Source: Liopterus haemorrhoidalis (lineage: Eukaryota > Arthropoda > Insecta > Coleoptera > Dytiscidae). Taken from it: a stretch of DNA of 64,000 nucleotides. Position numbers and translations under genes: made by a program. Where the stretch lies: contig OZ020622.1 in the NCBI GenBank assembly GCA_963971575.1, forward strand, positions 3,014,279 through 3,078,278, given 5' to 3'. Shown in pieces: positions 34,829 through 48,800 of this stretch (positions within the stretch are counted from its first letter, which is position 1; each line of letters starts with the position of its first letter). The notes beneath the pieces are model-generated. The model did no database searches and was not told the DNA's origin. It worked only from the letters and a program-made list of their open reading frames with translations.

Positions 34829-36865
34829 AACTGACATATTTTTGTCCGTAACTTAAAAAAAAAAAAAAAAAAACAGTGCGCATATATACATATTTATTTT
34901 TTCTATTTATGAACTTAATTTCAAATAATTATTTTAACAATAATTAAACAATAACCCTAGCTGCTGATGCACATATAACTTAAAATAATAAAAATATGTA
35001 TATTTTAATTTTTAATGCCCAAAAATTACCCAAAATTTTGCAACTCCGCTATTAAAGTTAATAGTAATACCTTCAAATTTTACTCCGAACTTAAAAAAAG
35101 CTTCAAAATTCAACGCCACATCAATAAAATAAACATACTTACTATCATTTGCTTTAAATTTATTATTATTATTTTTTTAATTATTAATGAAATGCAAATA
35201 GTATAAAGTTTTGTGTCTTGAGGTATCGTTGAAGTCTTCTGTACTCTTATTTTCTATAAGCTTGTAACTTTTAAATAAATAAATATATTTAAACAAATTA
35301 TAATGGATTTTGAAAGAGAAAAGTTAGAGCTCTATTGGGTGAGATTTTTGTTATTTCATTTTAATTTTTAGAATGAAAAAATGAGGATCAAATTTAATAT
35401 TTTTTTACACCTAAAAAAAATTATTTATTTTTTTAAGTAATCCTTGGAAAATAAAATATACTAACGCTGTAAATATCATAATTAAGATTTTGCCAATTTA
35501 GTACTGAATTTGTATGTATGTATGTGTGAATGTACAGGGTTGTACTTAAATTGAGGTCACCCGAATTTCTAGTACGGTCCTGATTGAATATTTGGCCCAC
35601 ACCTGATCGTGGGAAAATGCAGAGTCTAATAGCCTGGGGCAACATTCCATTATAATTCATGCAAAGATCCCAAAACCCAATTACAACAGGAACAAGGTTT
35701 GGAAACCACTGGAAAATGGAACCACTGGTTAAATAAAACACTGTATATTTAAAATAATTAGGTTAAGGTGTCTTTTTCATATTTTGTATTTATAAAAATG
35801 TATTAACATTGTATTTGAAAAAAATAAACTAACAATATTTTAAAAGTTTTTTTTAATACCTTTTGAAATAAATAAAAAAAATTGTTTTAAAATATATATA
35901 TATTTTACACTACAAAAATACATTTTCTATTTTTCGATTTAGGTAAATTACGTAAATCGAATCACACACCATTCACACAACGTTCACTCAGTTAATATTA
36001 ATTTGACTATATTGTAGATACTACAGTACTGTTCAAGTAGAAATTTCTACTCGTTCGTAATAAATTAGAATAAATAATTCAAATCCAAATTTTCCAAAAT
36101 TGAAAAATTTAAACTTGTGCACAGAATACTGTGGAATAAATATAAATAAATAAATAAATTAACTAATAAATAAATTATTTTGACCAGTTTAAATTACCAA
36201 TACCAAATCCATGCTTATTAGCATGGCCCCAGATTCTATTAATTCTTCCCAATTTGGTGTCTTGATGTTTCGTTAAAGTCTCTATGTAGTAGGTCTATAT
36301 TTTGAATCATAACTTTAGAACAAAAAATGTTATTTAAAAAAGAACGACGGAATTTAAAAGAGGAAAGTTGAGGGTATGTTTTGTGTGATTTTTGTAATTT
36401 TATTTAATTTTTTAGGGGGGTAAAATGGAGCTTAAACATCAAGTTGATTGGTTTATTTTTGCCATCCGTTTAATTTTCTGTTCTGATTGGTTATTTGAAG
36501 TATTGTTGTATATCTGTGTTCTCATTGGTTATATTTTCATCAATGAACTCTCTGATTGGAGTGTAGTTTGTTGATTGGGAAGGGAAGAGTATAAACTAAA
36601 GCTATTCAATATATTTACAGTTGTTTAACCGAAAAACCTACTTAAATCTTCAGGCAGTACGCCGCATGAAAATCAGGTCAGTGTAAGGCCAATACTCATT
36701 GAACAAATGTAATCTTTCATATCTATAAAAACCGTTAATTTAATTTTTTTTTAACAGATGCTAAAGAAGAATTTTTTATAACAAGATCTTATGATTACGT
36801 AAAATTAGAATGATTAGCCTTACCCCAGCTAAAATTAACTGGTAATTTAGTAGAGGTACATAGTA
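34829..36865. other. Repeat-derived spacer between the two ZP genes
   Basis: No gene recognised. Single satellite-type units start near 35208 (tttgtgtcttgaggtatcgt) and 36255 (ttggtgtcttgatgtttcgt). A possible short Tc1-type element lies at 35533-35745 (ends tacagggttgtacttaaa and aaataaaacactgta). The 3' untranslated region of the minus-strand ZP gene should lie at the right end; an AATAAA on the minus strand occurs near 36451-36456. Confidence 0.5.
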
Positions 36866-39800
36866 TTATGAATAGAAACAACTTTTAGAATTCTTTTTTC
36901 CAGTTGTAGGATTCGTAAATCCAACAGCAATATTCTTACCAGGCCTTAATCTTACACATAAAAAAGCGGAAAGTAAGCAGGAAATTACTAAAATAGCTAG
37001 TAATACCACAAGAGTTGCCGCAAAACCTGGGGTGGTCATACAAATTAATCCTGGATTCGCCAGTTCTTCCTTAGCAGGGAAAACCATAGTTGGAGCTGTA
37101 TTATTCCCATTTTCATCCAAGGAAAAGGTTAAATCTCCTGTGGAAACAACTCTAATGACTCTATTAACACCCACTTCCTTTTCCGGATCAGTTGCACGTG
37201 TGCGACGTACTCGTCTTTCATCTCGTGGTCTTCCGGGTCTGTCATCCGAACGATGTAGATAAGCATCCAAAGGCAAAGGTGGAGGAGGTGGAAGACCATA
37301 TCCAGTATCAGGTTGTGGTCCTGGATGATGAAGATCCAAAAGATTATTATGAATACCAGCATGCAAAAGTCCAGCAGGTTCAGAACTACATTGATCCGGA
37401 CATTGATACCTGCAGATTTGGATAGTACACTGGAAGTGCACTTCCATGGAATCTGGAAACTTGAAAGCTTGGAAATGTGCGTAGGACAACACACTAGCTG
37501 ATGCTCCAAAGTTTTTAATTTTCGTGAACCTTGACATAAGTTTTGGACGTGTTACACAACCCTTCTGGTCTACTAATTGAATAGGAGCACGTTTTCCATC
37601 ATGTGCCATACAGTTTCGGACCAACATATCAAACTTAGAGTCATCGTCTTTGATAGCAAGGACCATTGTCATTGTTTGTCCTATTTTAACAAGTCCTGAA
37701 ACCTCAGAAGCCCATGGACCTTTACCAACTTGAATCTGCATCCAGCAACCAACGTTATCACCAGCAAAATCAGCACGAACTACATCAAGCATATCAACTG
37801 GGAAAGGTCGGAATGTTACTGATTTTTCATACTGATCATGCCAAGTACATCTGAGTTTTCGGGCTTGATCCCAAACTTCTTGTACCTGTGGATCGTATTG
37901 GACTACTATAATATTTTCAAAGTATGTTCCAGAACCTGAATCTGCTCCATAACCATAAAGACCGTTTTCAGTATTACCAGCAGTTCCACAAGCATGGATA
38001 CTTATCTCAAAGTTAGCTGATGTCCTACCTAAGCCAGCAGGAAGATGAACACAATTCACGTTACTGTAATGTCCTTTACTGAAAACAATTCCATAAAATG
38101 GTTTATCAAAACCAAGATACACTTTCATGAGATTTTTTTCACATTTTACATCCAGTGAAATTATTTTTGGCATATCTGGTACAGGAGCAGGCCATAGATC
38201 ATTTCCAGCTGGAGGTCCATATTTATCTAGTATCTGGGGTTTTCCAGGTACAGGAGGAGGTGGTCCATCATACGCGGAAGTAAATAAGGGTTTGTTGGGT
38301 TTATGGTATCCTCCCAGATGTGGTGGACTGAGTCCTAAATGTCCTGGACGTGGAGGGAATGGTGCTCCTCGTGGAGGTGGACCATTATATCCTAGTCCAT
38401 TTTTAGATTCTTGGTCTCCAATGGATTCTAAAGCGAGTTGATCTGGGTTTGGTTCTGTGTCTTCGCGTTCTTGGGCATGCTTGTGTTGGTCGGACATTTC
38501 TTCTGTTCCTGGGACAGCTTCGACGACTTCCACATCTTCTGCCACCAACTGAAACAAAGAAATAATCATTGAAATACAGAAAATAACAAAAATATATTTT
38601 AAAAGAAAATCATAAACAAAAAATTCGAACACATTTAGAAAGAAGAAAATTTAGACTGTCATTTGTAAAATATCTGTATTTTAAATTGAATTCCTAAGGC
38701 CTCAAAATTAACTGTACTTGTGGATGAATTTACTAAAACAGGCTGCAGATTTTTTTTATTAAATACACTGGGGTTTCTACGGCGAACGATGTTGTAAAGA
38801 ACGAATACTACAACAGTAAGTAAGAATAAAATCAAGATGCTACTACGAATGTATTGGGTTGTTACATAAGTCTGTTCGTTTTTTTTTTCACCTTTTATTC
38901 AATAAAATATACATTTTTTTAAAACTTTTATTATCAAATATACTATCCATTATTTTCTATCAGTTTGGACAAACGCTCAGGCAGTTTCATAATGCCATCT
39001 CTCCAGAAGGTCCGTCTTTGCTCTCGAAAAATCTGTAGAGGTGAATTTTGATATCGTCCAAAGATGCGAATTTTTTTCTATTGGGAACTTTGTAGAGAGC
39101 AGAACAAATGGTAGTCGGAGTATATGGTCCAAACATCGCACCATCCGACTACTATTTGTTCTGCTTTCTACAAAATTCCCTTAACGGAAAAAATTTCGCA
39201 TCTGTGGACGATATCAAAATTCACCTGGACAGATTTTTCGAGAGCAAAGACGGAGCCTTCTGCAGAGATGGCATTATGAAATAGCCTGAGCGTTTGTCCA
39301 AAGTGAAAATAATGGACAGTACATTTGATAATAAAAGTTGTTTTTAGATGTTTATTTTATTGAATAAAATGTAAAAAACGAGGTGTAAGAACAAACGCGA
39401 AGCAATTGTCCTTCGAAGCACGCTTGTTCCCGTAATATGTCATTTTGTTTTTCATGTGCGTAACATTATTTATGATTTTATTATGGAAAATTCGATTATA
39501 GTTTTCACCAAAGTAAGATTATGTATTCACTTCACGTCTGTTGCTTTTTATTAGGGTAAGTTTGGACATAGTTAGACTAAAGAAACTTCGCTGATTATAA
39601 AAAAAAAATCACGTACAGGGTAAAAAGATAAATAAAATATTTTATATTATTTATAATCATATATTTTTGGTTTTATGTTATTTTTTTCTTTTTAAAACTG
39701 TTGCTCTGGAACAGATTACCCCTCAACACATACATTTCAATGTATGCTAGAACGAACAGATGTTATAAAAAAAACGATATTTTAGTACCTCGCTCGTTAT

Positions 39801-42800
39801 AGCTCCCCCCCCCCCCATTGTATGTCAAATTCACAATTACTTATTTAAAGTTTAAGTGACCTAAATTCAATAGTTTATTGTTGTTTTAAAATTCTTTGTC
39901 AAAATTTTCCCAGATGAAAAATGCAAATATTAATATTCGATAACTGTTAGCAAATGGGGCCATTAGAGCGGTCCTGTGCTGGCGGGCGGCCAACCGTGGG
40001 TCACTGGGCCACCACCGGCACGGGCACATTCTAAACGCTCTTCGCCTCCTACATCTGTTACGCAATGTGATGCATATGTAATTAGTGACTTCAAATAACG
40101 TTTTCCTTATTTGGAACACACTTAAATATTTGGAAATATTTGAAAATGAACAATATTGAGGATAGGAATTTTAAAATATTGACACTAACTTAAAGAAATG
40201 AAAACATATTCTTCAGTTTCCTTTGTTTAGGATTTCAACATTCAACAAGGATTAGTAATAAAAACATAGATGCATAACTATTGAGAACTGACACGCTCGG
40301 ATACGCAGTCTGGTGGTCAAATATTAAACTAGGCGCCTGTAGTACTGTTTGAACTTATTACATATGTTCTAGTGTTGATTTTTTGTTAGAATGTCGATAG
40401 AAATTGTGAAAAACTGTAAAAGTAGAACAAACTGTAGTGTTTTTGGCTGTCATTCAAGACAGGACAAAGATAGGCATCTTTCTTTTCTTAAAAAAAATGG
40501 AGGGAAAGTTAATATTAAGTCCAGATTGGAAAAGATTTGGTTATGGACAGGAGGAAGGCGTGGGAATATATTTTGAGTTAAAAAGTAACTGAAACTATGC
40601 GAGTTTGTTCATTACATTTGTCGCAGAAAAATATAATTTAATTTAATTCATAAAATAAAAATGTACTGTGCTTATTGACAGCTGAATACTAGACACGACA
40701 GCCATATTACCATGGATTACAGCGCCGCCAACGGTAATGTCACTTCTCAATAAACTTATATCTAGAACTTGTGAGACACCTATCTATTTTGTAAGACTAT
40801 GCAAGAACGACAAAATATATAGACCTGCGATTTCAATTTTTATTATCTACTTTATTTTTCAGAAAATTTAAGGCTGTTCTATGTCATCTCAAAATACTTT
40901 CAATGTCTATCAAAATAAACTAAAATTTTGTACAAACCAGACTTGAGAATAGTTCAAATAAAATAAAATTCTAACTCAAAAACGACTAAAGAAAGAGGCT
41001 TGCGATTTAAATTTTTCTCGAACCCGGTTTTAACGATCCTTTTGATAAAACCATCCTTTTTTTATATAAAATTGTAAAAGTTTTTGGTTATAATGAAATT
41101 TTAACTGTAAAATAAAAGACTTCCCTGAAAGTAAAAACATAGCGGATTTTAAATACAAACAGGCCGACTGGCGTAGCATAGTGGTAACATACGTGACCTG
41201 CGTTGCTAAGGTCTTGGGTTCGAATCTTCTTCAGGAATTTTCATCATGAAAAATTAGAATTTTTCTGGCTAATTGTCTTAGCAACAAAAGCCAATAACGT
41301 AAAAAAATACAAACAGAAACCTTTCCAAAATCTAATCTTATTTAATCTAAAATAAAACTAAATTTTCAGATAAAAACTAAGCTTGATAATAATCCAAATA
41401 AAATAAATCATAACTCAAGAACAATAAAAGATAAAGACTTAGGGTTTAAATTTTTCTATTTTTCATAGCTTGGTTAGTAAAAACAATTGTTTTTCCAAAT
41501 AGTTTCAAAATTTTGAGTGGACTATCAAACGAAACTAAATTTTTTAACATAGCCACACGAGAGTACAAATAAAATAAATTATAATTCAGAAACTACAAAA
41601 GATAAAGCGGTTCCAATTTCTGGATTTTATAAGGTGTACTGGATTTTTCGCTTATTTGGTATTATTGAAATAGAAACAAATCGAAAGAAAAAAGTACTTT
41701 TTTAAGTAAAATTGTTACCATTGTGATCTATAACACTCTGCCATTTATCAGGAAGAAAAAATATTCCCGATTTATAAAATTCCTGATTTTTTGAAGAAAA
41801 AAATTGTTCAAGGCTCATTTTAACATGGTTCATATCTCTGTGTCTTGTTTCTTAAACAAGACACCCCCCCCCCTGTATTGTGAGAAGTGAGGACTTTTTA
41901 TTTTGCTCTTCACTTAAAACATAGAAGTGAGGACCCTTTTTTTTGCTCTTTACTTAAAATTTAGAACTGAGGACCTTTTTTTTTGCTCTTCACTTGAAAT
42001 TCAAATTTTGCCCTGCGTTTATAAAAATTATGTATAATTGGACCCCCTCCAAGTCAAAAATTTGTGTGCACCCCTGCTTGAGAATAAAAATAAAATAAAT
42101 TATATTCGGTTTCAATTCTTGGATTATCAAGTTTTTTAGTCTAGAAAAAAATGCTCTAAATTGTCTCAAAAATTGTTTAATTTAAAATAAAAAATATATA
42201 GACTGGCAGTCTCAATTTTTGAATTTTTCATGCTTTGTTTAGTCTAGAAAAAAATTGCGATTAAGTTGTTTAGCAAAAGCCCACAAGTATTAGAAAGTGA
42301 GCTCGTGACAACTTACAAAAATAAAAATTTCAGGTCCGATTAAACGTTTAGAATAGCACAGCATTTCCCAAAGTGTGGGTCGCAACCCGGCACAGGGTCG
42401 CAGAAAAATTTTGCCGGGTCGCGAAAAAAATTTTAAAAACACAAAAAAGATTTTTTTTGTACATATTATTTTTTTACGTCAGTTAATCACTAAAATAGTG
42501 TGTATTTTTGTGCTCTTTATTACTATACTATATTCTTTATTACTATACTATACTCTTTATTACTATTTATTACTTTTTATAACTATAACGCTACTGCTTT
42601 AAAATAAAATTTTAAAAACACAAAAAAGGTTTTTGTTGTACATATTATTTTTTTACGTCAGTTAATCACTAAAATAGTGTGCATTTTTGTGCTCTTTATT
42701 ACTATACTATATTCTTTATTACTATACTATACTCTCTATTACTATTTATTACTTTTTATAACTATAAAGCTACTGCTTTAAAATAAAATTTGTTTTGTAA

Positions 42801-45800
42801 ATAAATGTTTTTTTTTCATACGGTTTTTTCATTTTCATAAGGTGGGTCGCGAAAAATTTTAATACCTCGTACCGGGTCGCGGCCAAAAAAGTTAGGAACC
42901 GCTGGAATAACCCTTATATAGATTTTTTTAGTTTTTGTTTTTTTTTTTAGATTAAAAAAAATAAGGTTTTCGTTCTCAAATATTTTTTGGTGATGTATCA
43001 AACGATAAATTATTTTCGGTGAAATTTCTTAATTTGCATTTAGGTTTTTAGTCTTTGATGAGTTTAAATCGATATATTAAAACTCCAAATCGTTCCTTAT
43101 GTGCTCTAATAAATCTATATTAGCACCTTAATTAACTATAAGACCACACACACACACGTGCACACATATACACACATTGGTAACGGTGAGTTGACCGTAT
43201 GGGCCCTCAGGTCATCGTTGACCCGCAATCACTCCCCCCTTACCTCACGCCACTGGCCGTCCATCTCTCTCACACACATGGCACAGATACAGCTTTCTCT
43301 CTCGTATAAGTGGTTACTACCGACACCACTGTCTTTTTCTAAAGATTCCTTCTCTCTCAGATCAATCAGGGGGGTATAATTAATAAAAATTGCTGAGATT
43401 TTTGGACCAGATACAACCAGAAAAATTTGAAAATGAAATATGTAGTGAAATTGAGACATCTGGTACATAATTTTTTTATTACTTCTAACCGTAGTTATTT
43501 ATGATCTTTGACCCGTTAACAATAAGATGTAATAAGGTAATTTGTACCTGATTGTATGGTAATAATATACGGAGAGATCAAAACGCCTCTACCGGTAATT
43601 CATAACAATACTAAATGTCATTGTTAGAAGAATTGTGTCATAGATATACCAAAATATTTTGGGACTTGTAAATTTATTTTTTGCTATTAAAAAACACTTT
43701 TACCGGGTTTCTTTCTTTATGTACTGTTGAAGTCTTCGGCACTAGATCGATAATTTTGCTCATAACTTTTGAACAAAACAAGATAAATTAAAAAATAAAG
43801 GAACATTCAAAAGAGTGAAGTTTGGACTATGTCTTGCCATAATTTTATTTTTTGCTATTGAAAACACGGAATATTTTAAAATTTTACCGGGTTTCTGTCT
43901 TTATGTACTGTTGAAGTCTTCAACACTAGATCGACAATTTTGCTCATAACTTTTGAACAAAAAAAGATAAATTAAAAAATAAAGCAACGCTGAAAAGAGT
44001 GAAGTTTGAACTATGTCTTCCTATAATTTTATTTTTTGCTATTAAAAACGCGGATTATTTTTAAATTTTACCAGGTTTCTGTCTTTATGTACTGTTGAAG
44101 TCTCCGGCACTAGAACGACAATTTTGCTCATAACTTTTGAACAAAAAAAGATAAATAAAAAAATAAAGCAACATTGAAAAGAGTGAAGTTTGGACTATGC
44201 CTTGCCATAATTTTATTTTTTATTTTTACTTTAGGGCCTTAAATTCAGAACTAAATTTATGACAAAAGTTATGTAGTTTTTTTGTATTAAATAATTTTTT
44301 TCTCAAGATTAAGATGCTAATAGCCACAAATGCTTTACAAAAACACAGTTTGTATCACATAAATAATTTTATTATGTTTTTATAAAATATATGACAAAAA
44401 TTATATTTATATTTTTTACAAACCGCCAACATATATAAGGGAGGTATTGTGATCATACCGATTTTGACATCTCGAGATTTCAATGGATCTCTTCAAATTG
44501 AGGTCCCTACATAACGTTTTGACTATTTTTAGCATGATGTCTGTCGGTATGTCTGTCTGTCTGTCTGTCTGTCGGTCCGTATACACGTGCAGAGCAAATT
44601 CGGCTCAAAGGATTTTTATGAAACTTCATATTTAAGCTTGTGACATCAATGGCACGAGTTGATCAACTTTTGGTAAAAATCGGTTAACTAAAAATGGGAA
44701 TTTTTAAGATTTTTGCGAATATTTCACAACAGAAAAAAAAATCGAAAAAAATTATTTAACAAAAGTTGCTATAAAAGCAATAACCAACAACTTTAATTTG
44801 AGATATTTTTGATAAAGCAGCATAAATTAAACAAGTACTTTGTGATGGCGGTTGGACCTGTGGCGGCCACAGCTGATTTTTTTTTTTTTGTATGTTTTTT
44901 TGGTGATATTATTCGGGCGAGAATAATATGTTTACATTACTCCCATTTTCATAATCATTCACCTCTCATCCAGGTGTAGGAGCTCGCCCCCTGGCATCGG
45001 CGAGTAGCCTCGTCGCAGAAATAGGCCGATGTAAAATAAATAAATGAAAATAAATATATAAAAGCTGGGTTTACAAATTCACATGATTCCCTAAAAGATC
45101 ATTTACAACACAAAAATTACCAAAGAAACCAAATCTAGCAACGTATTACCAAATAAAATATATAATACTTATGTAAAAATAAGTGTACTAAACACATATT
45201 TTTGTATTTATCTTCTGAGACCTCTATCCATCTATAACATATATTTTAAATATATGTTTAAATTTTTAGTGCCCCAAATTATAAACTAAATAATATATTT
45301 TACCCCCTTTTGTTAAAAATCTATAACAAATCAATATTTTAAGTAAAATTTCAAGCCCTGTCGTACATCCTGTCTGATGTTAAGAAGAACGGTAGATGAT
45401 CTAGTCTTTGGTCGCTGAGACCGCTAGTTACTCGGCCCAATGACCGATGGAAGATCCTGTAACCTATTCTAGATTCGGCGAGTCGTCTAGCCAAGCCTAG
45501 AATCAAGAGACCAGCAGACGACATACAGACACCATGATTACACCAATTACGCAACAAGAATAATTAATACTTGCACGAGCACAACAATTATATCACTGTG
45601 CAGGCATACATTCATAAAACATTGAATTAATCTACATTTGTAGCTCTCAGATTGAAAGGAAACACAAAAATTAATAATACAGCCAACAGAGAATGAATAT
45701 ACAAGATTTAACACAAGAATTGAGAGGCAAAGGTTTGGATTTAAACTATTCAGGACGTAAATTGAGTTGTAAAGTGTATCTGTTAGCAGATCGTATCTTG

Positions 45801-48800
45801 TTGTGTTCTTTGATTTGTGATATAACTAGTTAAGTTTGAGCGAGACGTGGTTTTGTGCGCTTATTTGCGGTCTACCCACCAATGTGGTTTATGAAACATT
45901 GTATTCAAGGTGTAAAAGTTAATTTAAAAAGATAAATTTATACCTTTATTTATTTATTGTTGTCTTAAATACATCTAAAAGGTTTCTATTTTTTTTTCGG
46001 GTTTGTGTCTTGATGTATTATTGAAGTCTCCTGTAGTACCCTAACAATTTTACGTATAACTTCTCAATGAAAAAAGATAAAATAAAAAATAAAAAAACAT
46101 CATTGAGAGGAAAGTATAGGCTATAAACTGTATTAATTTTAAAATTTTATTTTAATTTTTAGTGGCCCAAATTGACGTTTATTTTTTAATTTAAGTATTG
46201 TTCAGTTTTTGATTTTATCTAAAAAAAGGTAATACAATTTTCAAACAACCGTCTAAAAAAGGAAGATTTATTATATTTTTAATATTAATTTTAATTTTTT
46301 TTATTTAACATTTAGTGTAATTTGTGGGGATTTGGTCTATTTTTGTTATCAGTTTTAATTTTATATTATAATTTTCAGTTTTTAAGGCCCGGTCTTTCCA
46401 CCTTCAGATAAAGTCCCAGGTAACTATCTGACAGATAAGGTTATTTTTAACTTCATCTGCTGAATAAATGTCAAAACCAATCAGTGAATCCAATACGTCA
46501 GTCTCATTATCCGTTAGATAACTATCCGATAGATACATTTGTATAGAAAGAAGGGATGACATTTACTCAGCAGATGAAGTTACAAATAACCTTATCTGTC
46601 AGATAGTTACCTGGGACTTTATCTGAAGGTGGAAAAACCGGGCCTAAGTCTTATAAAAACTGAATATATATACCAAATATTTTCATGAAAATATGGTGGT
46701 GTCTTTATGCAGGTAATTCATTTCTTAGCTTCGTTCGGAACTTGTTTTGATATCTAGTAACTTTTAATGATTGAATAGGACTCTGAAACCAATTGTTTTT
46801 AACATAGTAAATCGGGTTTTATAAGACAATTTAGGTTAAAATAGCAGTTTTATAAGAGCATGATTATTAAAAAATAAATTAAATATTAACTTGGCAATTG
46901 CTTAAATGCCATGATAAATAAATAAATCAAAATAAAAATAATAGGATCCCAATACCTAGACAGGCGTACATGGGTTAGAGAAGGTAATATCTCCGTTTCT
47001 AGACTGCCGGCCATAAATATTAAAGCCACTTCAGTATGACGTTTCGGCCGGTCCTATTATCCCAGTATAAACAGGTACTCATTGCCATGATATGGCATGC
47101 AAATTCAAATTAACATTTTGTAACAATTTTTTTGACATTTGTAACATAATGTGGACTAAGAAATCACTTAATATTTTAGATGCAAGCAGGTAACAATAAA
47201 ATTACTATCTAGTTCCGGTGTGCTATCAGGTTTTGCTTCAGACTTGGGCACAGTGCAATGGAAAAAATTGCAAAACTTCAGCAGGCCTACGGAGACAGTG
47301 TTTTGTCAAGGACCCTGGTTTTTTGATGGTTTAAGGCATTTTCAGAAGGAAGAGAGTTGATTGAAGATGAATCACGCAACGGAAGGCCTTCATTTTCAAA
47401 AACCTATGAAAATGTAGACAGAATCCTGGATCTTGTGCGTTCAGATCGTCGGTTGACAGTCAGAATGATCGGGGAAGAGTTGAATTTAACTCACACTACC
47501 GTTCATCAGATTTTGACCAATGAATTGGGGATGAGAAAAATCTGCAATTTCAATATAGTTTTTGGCCAGTATAAATATTCCTGTGGCTCCTCAGTCTCCT
47601 TATTCGCCTTGAGCCCTTGTGACTTTTTCCTCTTCCCAAGATTGAAAAATCACCTCAAGGGACGTCTTTTTGAGACACACAAAAACATTCAAACGTCTGT
47701 AACCGACCAGCTGAAAACTATTCCAGTATCCGAGTACCAGCACTGCTATGAGGATTGGAAGAACCGTCTCCAGCGCTGTGTGGCTTTCCAAGGAAGTTAT
47801 TTAGAGGGATATAATATTGAATTGTAATTCTATTCGAATAAAAAAAAAAATTTAAATCAAACCGATTACTTAATTTAGACAGCTCGTTTATGTACTAAGT
47901 TCAGTTTTTTGTTCCTATCTCCAAATCAAAAAAAGATAGAACAATTTTGAAACCATCATCTAAAAGAAGAATATTTATTTTATATTTGTAGTAATTTTCA
48001 AAATTTAATTCAAATTTTTAGTGCCCCAAAAATTACTCTAAACTTTCGTACCAAAATAAATGTACTGCAATAAAATATAACGGTATATTAAACACAATAA
48101 AACTTCTGTGTGGCACTTAAAGTGTTAAATTATGACAGTTAAGTATCATTTTAGTAGTTAATCGATTTTTTATTTGTGAGTCGTGAGTGGGTGGAGCATA
48201 ATACAATGTTCAATAACTCTGATTTCGAATACCCTAAATTGATTTTACTATTGTATTTTCTGCAAGTTCATTTTATGACTCATAGATAAAAAAATTACTT
48301 TGTCTTTTAAATAAATCAGAGTTCTAAAAGGAAATATATTGTTTAACAAAAATTCTTTCCCTTTTTTGTAGAAGAAAATTTCTAATAATTGTTTTAACAT
48401 TTGAAGATGCATTCTTGGATTAACATTGATTGTATTCTTAACACACTAACCCAGTATGTTCACTGAAGAAATACCATGAACAATCCAACTATTAATATCT
48501 ATGGAAAAGTTTTATGCTTTAACTGTACCCATAGACATTAAACAATGTAAATAAAAGTTGCTGACATTTTTAAAACATGTAATGCTTGTTGGGAAATGCA
48601 TTGTTAGAATTTTTATGACAAAAGGTGTGAATGAAATAGCGAAATCTATGCTAGAAAATTATAAGTTGGGCAAAAATACACAATTACCAACTTGAAAAAA
48701 AAATTAATACTGAAAAGGGAAAACAGAACACCTTTTATAAAGAAGTTTTTTGAGACGCGTTCAATATATGTAAATTAAATAACCGGACTGGCAACATAGC

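Noticed and set aside
37032..38441. Long frames on the plus strand and in other phases over 37.0-38.4 kb
   Set aside because: They are shadows of the well-supported minus-strand ZP exon and have no family features.
38549..38632. Extending the dusky-like protein upstream to the ATG at 38632
   Set aside because: A strong acceptor (pyrimidine tract plus AG) sits at the exon edge and an in-phase signal exon with a consensus donor exists at 50085; the extra 28 codons are AT-rich intron translation.
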